Position numbers and translations under genes: made by a program. The notes under the pieces are model-generated. The model worked only from the letters and a program-made list of their open reading frames with translations, did no database searches and was not told the DNA's origin. From Natronorubrum sediminis (GTDB lineage Archaea; Halobacteriota; Halobacteria; Halobacteriales; Natrialbaceae), in assembly GCF_900108095.1 (NCBI RefSeq), contig NZ_FNWL01000006.1, positions 95,713 through 159,712 of the forward strand: a DNA stretch of 64,000 nucleotides, given 5' to 3'. Of this stretch, positions 36,131 through 43,849 are shown one piece after another. Position 1 is the stretch's first letter; every line of letters starts with the position of its first letter.

Positions 36131-37842
36131 ACGACCTTCCGCCGTCGGACGAACGCTTCGAGGTCACGCGGGAGAGTTGGCCCGACGACCTCCCCCGAAG
36201 ACTCTCGTTTCCCGACGGGCGGCGACCGATCCACGAGTTGGTCCGACTCCGCGCTCGAGAGCAACCCACCGCGCCTGCGGTGACGTTCTACGGGAGAACG
36301 CTCACGTGGAGTGATCTCGAGGCGGCCGTCGACGCCTTCGCGAAGTCGATGCGTGCACGAGAATATGGAACCGGGGACGTCTGTGGACTCTTCCTCCAGA
36401 ACTCGCCGCAGTTTCTCATCGCCTACTACGGCGCCCAACGGGCCGGCATGACAATTACGCCGATCAACCCGCAGTTCAAGACGCCCGCGGTCGCCAGACA
36501 ACTCGACGACAGCGGCGCGTCGGTCGTCGTGGTCCACACGGACTCGCTCGACATCGCGCGGAAAGCGAGCGCCAACGCGAACGTCGACGACATCGTCGTA
36601 ACCGCGTACGGGGATTTCGCTGATGACGACGACACCAATCTCGCCTCAGTCGTCGCCGACGAATCGCCGGTGGAGGCGGTGGTTGAGGACGACATTCCGT
36701 TCGAACGCGTGCTCGAGGAGGATCGGTCGGTCGAGTTGCCCGACGTCGCCCTCGACGACACGGCGTTGCTCCAGTATACGGGCGGAACAACGGGCTTGCC
36801 GAAGGGGTGTGTCCACACGCACTGGAACGTGTTATTCAAGGCCGCGACGACTGCGCAGGTTCGAGGCTATGGACAACCGGACGTGCTGTTGGGGACGATG
36901 CCGTTGTTTCACGTCGCAGGGAAACAACGATACTGCGATGCGCTACCGATAACGGGCTGCCAGGTGGTTCTCCTCGCCCGGTACGATCCAGACGCCGTGT
37001 TGGCGTCGATTGACGAGTACGACGTAACGTCGACGTGGCTCGCGGTCCCGTCCATTCAGGAACTCGTCGACCATTCCGACATCGGGGAGTACGACCTCAC
37101 GTCGCTGTCGAATCGCCGCGAGTTCACCAACTGCTCGAGTTTCGGGACGACGCTCACTCAAGAGTTGAGCGACGCGTGGCGCGATCTCACCGGAGCGTAC
37201 GTCCAGGAGTCGGGGTATGGACTCACCGAAACTCACACGACGGATACACACACGTTCGGCGACTCGCGAGTCGATCCCGGATTCGTCGGTCAGCCGTGTT
37301 ACGGCGTCGAGATCGAAATTCGCGACTTCGAAACCAACGAAGCGCTTCCCGCTGGCGAATCCGGCGAGATTGTGGTCCGATCGCAGGCGACAATGGAAGA
37401 GTACCTGAACCGCCCGGACGCGACGGAGGAAGTGGTGGAGGGTGACGGCTTTCTCCACACCGGCGACGTGGGGCGGCTGACCGAGGACGGCTACCTGTAC
37501 TTCCTCGGGCGGCGCAAGGACACGCTCAAGGTCTCCGGCCACACCGTCTCACCCCGCGAGGTGGAGACTGTGTTGTCCGACCACGAGACCATCGACGAGA
37601 TCCTCGTCGTCGGTGCGCCACACGAGCGACGCGGGTCGGTGCTCGAGGCGCACGTAATTCCGACCGGCGAGACGGCGACCGTGGATGGACTCGAGGAGAT
37701 AATCATAGCGTTCGCCGAGGCGAACCTGGCCGAGTACAAGGTGCCAAAACGCGTCGTTCGCCGCGACTCGTTTCCCCGAACTGACGTCGGAAAGGTCGAC
37801 CGTGTCGCCTATCGGGATACGCTCCCGAACGGCTACGAGTGA
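36127..37842 (+). CDS. AMP-forming acyl-CoA synthetase
   Basis: ANL ligase, 571 residues. YTGGTTGLPKGC (217-228) is the P-loop with Gly replacing the usual Ser, SGYGLTETHTTD is the A5 motif, FLHTGDVGRLTEDGYLYFLG and RRKDTLKVSGHTVSP the hinge, and RTDVGKVDRVAYRD carries the catalytic Lys. It starts at GTG, overlapping the crotonase stop by four bases. It is convergent with the DUF35-thiolase pair. Probably feeds the beta-oxidation block around it. Confidence 0.92.
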   Translation: MNDLPPSDERFEVTRESWPDDLPRRLSFPDGRRPIHELVRLRAREQPTAPAVTFYGRTLTWSDLEAAVDAFAKSMRAREYGTGDVCGLFLQNSPQFLIAYYGAQRAGMTITPINPQFKTPAVARQLDDSGASVVVVHTDSLDIARKASANANVDDIVVTAYGDFADDDDTNLASVVADESPVEAVVEDDIPFERVLEEDRSVELPDVALDDTALLQYTGGTTGLPKGCVHTHWNVLFKAATTAQVRGYGQPDVLLGTMPLFHVAGKQRYCDALPITGCQVVLLARYDPDAVLASIDEYDVTSTWLAVPSIQELVDHSDIGEYDLTSLSNRREFTNCSSFGTTLTQELSDAWRDLTGAYVQESGYGLTETHTTDTHTFGDSRVDPGFVGQPCYGVEIEIRDFETNEALPAGESGEIVVRSQATMEEYLNRPDATEEVVEGDGFLHTGDVGRLTEDGYLYFLGRRKDTLKVSGHTVSPREVETVLSDHETIDEILVVGAPHERRGSVLEAHVIPTGETATVDGLEEIIIAFAEANLAEYKVPKRVVRRDSFPRTDVGKVDRVAYRDTLPNGYE

Positions 37843-37958
37843 CGATTGCCAGCGCGTTGCCACTCGAGTTCGTATTCAGTACCGAAAGCGATTGGGCGAG
37901 GTAAAACGACCCGTGCAGGTCGGGCAAACTGGGTTCGGGCCATCAGGATGGACCCGAG

Positions 37959-38375
37959 TTAGTCGGTCGCTGGGGCAAAGACGGGGACAGCGACGTCGTC
38001 GTTCTCCGTCGGGACGAAGTGGACTTCGACCGGCATGCCCACCTCGACGTCTTCTGGCGGACAGTCGACGATGTTCGTGATTACTCGAGGACCTTCCTCG
38101 AGTTCCACGTGAGCGAAGACGGCTGGGAGGTCGTCTTCCGGCCAGGAGCCGAGGTGCCGCTGAATTGCAAACGAGTAGACCGTCCCGGATCCCGTCGCCT
38201 CTCGCCACTCGGCGTCGGCGAAACAGTCCGGACACAGCACGCTCGGATAGTGGTAGACGAGTCCGCAGTCGGGACACTCGCGGACGAGGAAGCGCCCGTC
38301 CGCAGCGGCCGACCAGAAGGGTTCCGTCTCGGGGTTCACCGATGGTACCGGACGGGGCTCCCAGGCGTCCATCAT
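37959..38375 (-). CDS. DUF35 OB-fold / zinc-ribbon protein, thiolase partner
   Basis: A 138-residue protein with an N-terminal rubredoxin-like zinc ribbon (Cys34, Cys37, Cys48, Cys51 in CPDCG...CPDC) followed by an OB-fold (about 60-135). Proteins of this family bind thiolase-fold enzymes: in steroid catabolism the DUF35 part of ChsH2 holds the Ltp2 aldolase, and in archaea a DUF35 protein bridges thiolase and HMG-CoA synthase. Its start overlaps the stop of the thiolase gene by ATGA, which agrees with a complex. A second ATG follows immediately and could be used instead. Confidence 0.9.
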   Translation of the reverse strand: MMDAWEPRPVPSVNPETEPFWSAAADGRFLVRECPDCGLVYHYPSVLCPDCFADAEWREATGSGTVYSFAIQRHLGSWPEDDLPAVFAHVELEEGPRVITNIVDCPPEDVEVGMPVEVHFVPTENDDVAVPVFAPATD

Positions 38376-39538
38376 CGGTCTTCCCTCCCTAAGATGGCAG
38401 TAATAGAACCGTGTCTCGTCCCGAGGCTTCCGCCGGTTCCGTGGGCGAGCGCGATATCCGCGTCGACCTGCACTTCTTCGTTCGCTTCGCCGCGGAGCTG
38501 TCGAACCGCCTCGATCACCTTCGTCATGCCGCCCCTGTTTCCGGGGTGGTTCGAACAGAGGCCGCCGCCGTCGGTGTTGAACGGCAGGTCGCCATCAGGC
38601 GCCTGCAAGGTTCCACCCTCGACGAACGACCCGCCCTCGCCCTTCTCGCAGAAGCCGAGATCCTCGAGCGTCTGCAAAACGGTGATCGTAAACGAGTCGT
38701 AAATCGACGCGTAGTCGATGTGTTCCGGACCGATACCCGCATCCTCGAACGCTCTCGGTCCGGACTCCTGAGCCGCGGTATGCGTCAGGTCGATCCGACC
38801 GGCCTCGTGGTGGCCGATCGCCTCGCCGTGGCCGAGGATCTCGACGCATTCGCGCTCGAGTTCGGAGCGAACGTCTTCGGAGACGACGACGAGCGCGCCG
38901 CCACCGTCAGTGACGACGCAGCAATCGAGAAGGTGCAACGGGTCCGCGATCGGCCGCGATTCGACCACGTCGTCGACAGTTACCGGATCTTGGAAGAGTG
39001 CGTGTTCGTTGTACTGAGCGTGCCGAGATGCGGCGACCCGTATCTCGGCGAGTTGCTCACGCGTCGTCCCGTGCTCGTGCATGTGACGCTGTGCAGCGAC
39101 GGCGTACTTGGCGACGGTCGTCGCACCGTAGGTCACTTCGAAGGGATCCTGGTACGTGTGAAACGAGTCGCCGCCGGCGTTTTTGCCGGTCCGCGGACGA
39201 CCGGCGAGCGTGATGAGCGCAACGTCACAGCGTCCGCTGCGGATCGCGTCCATCGCGTGGCCGACGTGTCCGACGTAGGACGACCCGCCCCAGTCGGTCG
39301 TCCCCGCGTAACTCACGTTGAGCCCCAGATAATCGGCCATCACTAGCGGCGTGAGGCCGCGGTCATACCACGGCATTCCGGCGGTGAAGTAGCCGTCAAT
39401 GTCGTCCTTCGTAAGCCCGGCGTCGGCGATTGCATCTCGAGCGACTTCTGCGTGTAACTGCATCGTCGACTTATCAGGTGCCTCTCTGGTCGGGTGCTCG
39501 TACGCACCCGCTATGAATACTGGTTCCGAATCGACCAT
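38372..39538 (-). CDS. SCP2-type thiolase-fold protein without the active-site Cys (possible retro-aldolase)
   Basis: Thiolase superfamily protein of 388 residues. The N-terminal nucleophile region reads TTDWGGSSYVGHVG, so the usual Cys is Ser. The C-terminal DGGGLCSNHPGNRGGM and HGTGGSLG resemble the His and Gly-rich loops. A lipid-transfer thiolase lacking the Cys next to a DUF35 gene matches the Ltp2/ChsH2 aldolases that release side-chain pieces in steroid breakdown. Thus retro-aldol cleavage of a 3-hydroxyacyl-CoA with a branched or ring carbon is possible. The start at 39538 is supported by a CAATGTTTAC box 26 nt upstream; a GTG at 39550 is less likely. Confidence 0.87.
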   Translation of the reverse strand: MVDSEPVFIAGAYEHPTREAPDKSTMQLHAEVARDAIADAGLTKDDIDGYFTAGMPWYDRGLTPLVMADYLGLNVSYAGTTDWGGSSYVGHVGHAMDAIRSGRCDVALITLAGRPRTGKNAGGDSFHTYQDPFEVTYGATTVAKYAVAAQRHMHEHGTTREQLAEIRVAASRHAQYNEHALFQDPVTVDDVVESRPIADPLHLLDCCVVTDGGGALVVVSEDVRSELERECVEILGHGEAIGHHEAGRIDLTHTAAQESGPRAFEDAGIGPEHIDYASIYDSFTITVLQTLEDLGFCEKGEGGSFVEGGTLQAPDGDLPFNTDGGGLCSNHPGNRGGMTKVIEAVRQLRGEANEEVQVDADIALAHGTGGSLGTRHGSITAILGREDR

Positions 39539-39563
39539 GCGCCAGACCACTCGGCACTGCTAC

Positions 39564-39573
39564 GTAAACATTG
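39564..39573 (-). promoter_or_regulatory. CAATGTTTAC promoter box, copy 3
   Basis: Third copy of the decamer, on the minus strand, 26 nt before the thiolase-like ATG. The spacing differs by only one base from the other two copies. Confidence 0.6.
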
Positions 39574-39679
39574 TCATGGAGGCACAGACGGGAGTCGGAC
39601 GCGGCAGGAGGACGTGATCTATTGGCGAAGGTGTGCGTTCGCCACTCGAACCGGAGACGGCAGCTCACGGAGGAGCATC

Positions 39680-39687
39680 TTTATTAG
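39680..39687 (+). promoter_or_regulatory. TATA box of the 39.7 kb acyl-CoA dehydrogenase
   Basis: tttattag lies about 28 nt upstream of the ATG at 39711 and supports that codon over the in-frame start at 39633. Confidence 0.5.
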
Positions 39688-39710
39688 CGCTGATCCGAAA
39701 TCTGCATCTG

Positions 39711-40847
39711 ATGATTTCGCTCTCTCCAGAGCAGGAGATGCTCGTATCGTCGTTAGAGGACCTCGCGGAACGGGAGTTCACCGACAAGGCATTCGAGTGG
39801 GACGGTCCGCCGTGGGAAAACGTCGAACTGTTGGCCGAGCAGGGGTTTCTCGGGATCAATATCGCGGAGGAATACGGCGGCGGTGGGATGACCGAGTTCG
39901 ACGCCGTTCTCACGATCGAAGCCGTCGGCCGCGTCTGTCCGGACACCGCGGAGTTTCTCTACAACCAGCAGATGGTCGCGCCTCGAGCCATCGAGATGTT
40001 CGCCAGCGAGGAGGCAAAAGAACGGTACCTGCCGCCCGTGTTGGACGGCGAGGACGCGATTGCCATCGCGATTTCGGAACCCGAAGCCGGTTCAGACGTC
40101 GGGTCGATGCGGACGCACGTCGAGGAAGACGAAGACGGGACGCTCGTCCTCAACGGGGAGAAGATCTGGGTCAGCCACGTCGAGCAGTCGAGCGCCGCGG
40201 TCGTCTGGACGAAATTCCCGGAGGGACTCGGCTCCGTCATCGTCGACTTCGACGCCGAAGGCGTAGACGTCGAACAGCACTACGCGAACATGGCCGAACA
40301 ACACCAGACCCACTTCCGGATGGAAAACGTCGCCGTCCCGGAAGAAAACGTTCTCACTCGCGGTAAGGACGGGTTCAAGAATCAGTTGCAGGCACTCAAC
40401 TGGGAACGTTTAGGGAGTGCGACGGTCGCGAACGCGTGGGCCCGCTGTGCCCTCGACAAAGCACTGGACTACGTCCAGACGCGCGAGCAGTTCGACCAGC
40501 AGATCGGCGATTTCCAGGGGGTCGAATGGATGCTGGCCGAGATGACCAAAGAACTCGAGGCATCGCGTGCGCTCACTCACCGGGCTGCGGTTCGCGCACA
40601 CAATCGCGGGGAGGCACCGGATCGGCTCGATTCTTCGCTGGCGAAGCTCTACGCGGGCCAGATGGTTGAGGAGGTAACGAGCACGTCACTCCAACTTCAC
40701 GGAGCCAACGGCTATCAGCAGGGCCACCCGCTCGAGTACCTCTACCGACTCGCCCGCGGACGCCGACTCGCGGCCGGCACTGACGAAATTCAAAAGAACC
40801 AGATCGCCGCCGCCGTCAAGCGCAACGGACTGCCTGATCTCGCCTGA
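39711..40847 (+). CDS. Acyl-CoA dehydrogenase
   Basis: FAD acyl-CoA dehydrogenase of 378 residues: EEYGGGGMTEF, ISEPEAGSDVG, GEKIWVSHV, and C-terminal LAAGTDEIQKNQIA. The EGT glutamate is missing; Glu232 in LNWERLG occupies the isovaleryl-CoA dehydrogenase-type base position. Divergent from the thiolase-DUF35 pair and convergent with a crotonase, so it lies in the same beta-oxidation block. The substrate is probably branched or long by analogy with other ER-type members. Confidence 0.92.
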   Translation: MISLSPEQEMLVSSLEDLAEREFTDKAFEWDGPPWENVELLAEQGFLGINIAEEYGGGGMTEFDAVLTIEAVGRVCPDTAEFLYNQQMVAPRAIEMFASEEAKERYLPPVLDGEDAIAIAISEPEAGSDVGSMRTHVEEDEDGTLVLNGEKIWVSHVEQSSAAVVWTKFPEGLGSVIVDFDAEGVDVEQHYANMAEQHQTHFRMENVAVPEENVLTRGKDGFKNQLQALNWERLGSATVANAWARCALDKALDYVQTREQFDQQIGDFQGVEWMLAEMTKELEASRALTHRAAVRAHNRGEAPDRLDSSLAKLYAGQMVEEVTSTSLQLHGANGYQQGHPLEYLYRLARGRRLAAGTDEIQKNQIAAAVKRNGLPDLA

Positions 40848-40897
40848 GGCGCTCGAGTCCGATCGAGCGGGTCCCGCAGTCTAATGGTACCGTACTA

Positions 40898-41683
40898 CTA
40901 CGCGCTGTACTCGCGATCGTACTCCGGATCGCGCTTTTCCTGAAACGCGGCGATCGCCTCGTGGTGTTCGTCGTCGTTGACGCACTCCCACTGGTGTTCG
41001 ATCGCGTCCTTGCAGTAGTCCTCGAAGGTGTTGCGCCAGTCAACGAGCCGATTCGTTCGTCGAACCGCGGTCGCCGGGAGGTCGAGGAGGTCATCGGCGA
41101 GTGCTCGCGAGGCGGCCATCGGTTCGTCGGCGATTTCGACGGCGAGTCCGAGATTGACAGCGTCGTCGGGGGTGATGTCCTTCCCCGTCAGCAGGTACTC
41201 CTTCGCTTTCGCCTCGCCGATGAGTCGCGGAAGGAGCCAGCCGCCGCCGTCACCGGGCACCAGACCAACGCGGACGAACCCCTCGCGCAAGATCGCGTCG
41301 GGACTGACGATGCGAAAGTCACACGCCAGCGCGAAGTCACAGCCCGCTCCGATCGCCGGCCCTCCGACAGCGGCGATCGACGGCTTGTCGGTCGTCCGAA
41401 GCTGTCTGACAACGTTCTGGACGCCCCAGAGGTAGCCCGCGTAGTCCTCCTTCGACATCTCCTCGTGCCAGTTCGGCATCTCGCTAACGTCCGCCCCGGC
41501 GCAGAACCCGTCGCCGGCGCCCGTAAGGAGGATAACGTACACTCCATCGTCGTCGGTCGCTTCCCTAATGGCGACGTTGAGTTCGGCGATCGTTTGCTGG
41601 CGAAACGCGTTGTACACGTCCGGTCTATCGATGGTAATCGTCGCGATTCCGCGATTTGTTTCGTATTGGATATCGTCGTACAT
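40898..41683 (-). CDS. Enoyl-CoA hydratase/isomerase
   Basis: Crotonase family, 261 residues. DRPDVYNAFRQQ is the N-terminal signature, CAGADVSEM and IGAGCDFALACDF the oxyanion-hole segments; the first catalytic Glu place holds Asp, and GLVPGDGGGWLLPRLIG carries the later conserved loop with Asp. This arrangement is seen in isomerase-like and ring-modifying crotonases as well as hydratases. The start at 41683 coincides with the family start; a longer in-frame extension (to 41815) is Cys/Arg-rich and unlikely. Ends 50 nt from the convergent acyl-CoA dehydrogenase. Confidence 0.9.
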   Translation of the reverse strand: MYDDIQYETNRGIATITIDRPDVYNAFRQQTIAELNVAIREATDDDGVYVILLTGAGDGFCAGADVSEMPNWHEEMSKEDYAGYLWGVQNVVRQLRTTDKPSIAAVGGPAIGAGCDFALACDFRIVSPDAILREGFVRVGLVPGDGGGWLLPRLIGEAKAKEYLLTGKDITPDDAVNLGLAVEIADEPMAASRALADDLLDLPATAVRRTNRLVDWRNTFEDYCKDAIEHQWECVNDDEHHEAIAAFQEKRDPEYDREYSA

Positions 41684-41851
41684 AGCTTTCCTAAAGCGAC
41701 TAAGCGAGCAGCATCGCTCCGTCGCGAACGTGTAAAAGCAGCGACGGCAAATCACTTGAGTGTATTCATCATGACCGTCAGTCACACGCTCGAGAGCGGT
41801 CGGCGGAGCGAGCAACCGGACTTGGAACCGGCGGCAAAATTCGTTTACCGG

Positions 41852-41860
41852 AAAATATAT
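41852..41860 (+). promoter_or_regulatory. TATA-like box before the third TAXI gene
   Basis: aaaatatat is centred about 30 nt before the ATG at 41886, which is also the start that places the twin-arginine motif correctly. Confidence 0.5.
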
Positions 41861-41885
41861 GTGTCGTAAAACACACCCACATGTT

Positions 41886-42893
41886 ATGGGTTATCAAGAA
41901 ACAACCCGGCGGAGAGCGCTTGCAGCAATTGGTGCAGCCAGCACAATAGGGATTGCAGGGTGTATGGGAGGGGGCGGTGGGGACCAACTACAGATGCGTA
42001 CCTCTACGGAGGATACCTCAGCCTACCAACTTTCTTCGGGACTCGCTGCAGTCGCCGACAATCACGACGAAATTTCGATCGACGCACGACCATCGGATGG
42101 GGCATTGCAGAGTATGCGTCAACTCGACGCGGGCGATGCCGACCTCGCGTACACGGACGCGTACAACTCGTGGGAGATTATCAACGAAATGGGGGAGTAC
42201 GAGGACGAGCCCTTCGAAAGCGAGATTCAAGCGGCGTTCTGGTATTACGATATTTACGGGGGACTCACCGCCGCCGACCAAGAGACCGCCGAAACGGTGG
42301 AGGATCTCGACGGACTCGCTGTCAATCCAAATCCGGTCGGAACGGCGATGCGTACGATGACTGAAGCACATCTCGAGCACGCTCTCGACCTCGATAGCTA
42401 CGACGAACTCGCACTCGACTACGGTGAAGAGGGATCTGCACTCGGAGAAGGGACGGCGGACGTCGTGAGCGACATTCGTATTAACGTCGATCTCCAGCCA
42501 AGTTACGTCGAAGAGCAGTACTCCATCAACGACGATGCGTGGTTGGTCCACTGGCCCGACAACGTTGTCGAGAGTATTCAGGACGACGACGCACCAGTTA
42601 CTGGAGAGTACCTCAGTGTCGACGACACACCCGGTCCAGACGTTGGCGACCGTGACGAGGAGTGGTGGGTCGCGACGGTGTACAACGTCTACGTTCGCGA
42701 GGATTTCGACAACGACACGATGTACACGCTCCTCGAGATGATCCGTGACAATTCTGAAGAGCTCGCGGACTATCAGGACCTCGCGGGTGACTGGGCAGAC
42801 ATGGAGAATCTCGCAGAACCCGCTGCAGACATCCCCGATGTCGAGATGCATGAAGGTGCTCAGGACTTCTTCGAAGACGAAGGTGTCCTGTAA
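41886..42893 (+). CDS. TAXI-family TRAP solute-binding lipoprotein
   Basis: TAXI binding protein, 335 residues. Tat motif RRRALAAIGAAS (8-19), lipobox IAGC with Cys26, and a Gly-rich linker (CMGGGGGDQ). The mature part is strongly acidic. The nearest permease gene is about 1 kb away on the opposite strand, with an SDR between, so this SBP is likely paired with it in trans, although co-transcription is impossible. The upstream ATG (41859) would put nine extra residues ahead of the signal and overlaps the TATA box. Confidence 0.89.
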   Translation: MGYQETTRRRALAAIGAASTIGIAGCMGGGGGDQLQMRTSTEDTSAYQLSSGLAAVADNHDEISIDARPSDGALQSMRQLDAGDADLAYTDAYNSWEIINEMGEYEDEPFESEIQAAFWYYDIYGGLTAADQETAETVEDLDGLAVNPNPVGTAMRTMTEAHLEHALDLDSYDELALDYGEEGSALGEGTADVVSDIRINVDLQPSYVEEQYSINDDAWLVHWPDNVVESIQDDDAPVTGEYLSVDDTPGPDVGDRDEEWWVATVYNVYVREDFDNDTMYTLLEMIRDNSEELADYQDLAGDWADMENLAEPAADIPDVEMHEGAQDFFEDEGVL

Positions 42894-42973
42894 TCCTACG
42901 AGCCACAATTTTCCAAACGGCCTCACCGAAACCCATCGTAGCGCACGAAGCAGGTGCACCGTATGGCTGCTCG

Positions 42974-43744
42974 TTAATCCTGTCTCGAGCCGGAATCGAT
43001 ATTGATGTCTTGTGCGGTGATATTTCGGGCCCGATCGCTGGCTAAGTACACCACGTACGCGCCGATATCCTCCGGGTCAACGATACTATCGAGCGGAAGT
43101 TTTCCCGTGATTCGCTTCCGTTTCGCTTCGTCGACCGAGAGGTTCTGCTTGTCTGCTTGCTTCTCGATCATTCGCTCGATACGCTCGCCTTCAACAGCAC
43201 CCGGGCAAATCGTGTTGACGGTGATGTCGTACTCACCCCACTCGTAAGCGAGATCCCGTGAAAAACCGATCATTCCAGCTTTCGAAGCCGAGTACGGCGT
43301 ACGTGTTGGATACGGATCTTTCGCGGCGGTAGACGATATATTGACGAGACTCGCCTGATTGCTTTCTTTCAGGTACGGGAGCGCGTGTTTGCTGACGAGA
43401 AAGGCCCCGGTCAGATTGACCCGTAGCGTGTCCTCCCACTCGTCGAGTGAGAGTTCTTCGACGGTTTTGTGTGGACCGCCGATACCGGCGTTGTTAACGA
43501 CACAGTCGATTCCGCCGAACTCCTCGGCGGTTCGTTCGAAAGAATCGGTTATCGAGTCCACGTCCGTAACGTCAGTTTTCACGGCAAGAGCTTGGTCGTC
43601 CCCGATCTGTTCGGCGGTGTCGTAAATCCCGTCGCCGCGCGCCGCGACCGCCACGGAGGCACCGGCGTCCGCGAGTTCGAGAGCAATGTGCCGTCCGATT
43701 CCCTGGCTTCCACCCGTGACGTACGCTGTCAGTCCATCGAGCAT
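42974..43744 (-). CDS. Short-chain dehydrogenase/reductase
   Basis: Classical SDR, 256 residues: TGGSQGIG (10-17), NNAG (84-87), Ser near 137, Tyr151-SAS-Lys155, and NTICPGAVEGERIERM in the substrate loop. The segment after 180 is long and charged (EKQADKQNLSVDEAKRKRI), resembling SDRs of sugar or polyol metabolism as well as 3-hydroxyacyl reductases. It sits downstream of the TRAP permease on the same strand (about 105 nt), so the imported compound may be its substrate. Confidence 0.9.
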   Translation of the reverse strand: MLDGLTAYVTGGSQGIGRHIALELADAGASVAVAARGDGIYDTAEQIGDDQALAVKTDVTDVDSITDSFERTAEEFGGIDCVVNNAGIGGPHKTVEELSLDEWEDTLRVNLTGAFLVSKHALPYLKESNQASLVNISSTAAKDPYPTRTPYSASKAGMIGFSRDLAYEWGEYDITVNTICPGAVEGERIERMIEKQADKQNLSVDEAKRKRITGKLPLDSIVDPEDIGAYVVYLASDRARNITAQDINIDSGSRQD

Positions 43745-43849
43745 GTGCTACTGATTCACAAATAATCAATAAATGTGTTGTGGTCCGCCGGCTGCTTTCG
43801 AAGTGATCGGTATCAATGGGAGAGCGTACGGAGAAAAACCGGAAAGGTG

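Noticed and set aside
42018..42959. Minus-strand 313-codon frame opposite the third TAXI gene
   Set aside because: Shadow of the TAXI coding sequence, hydrophobic and unlike haloarchaeal proteins.
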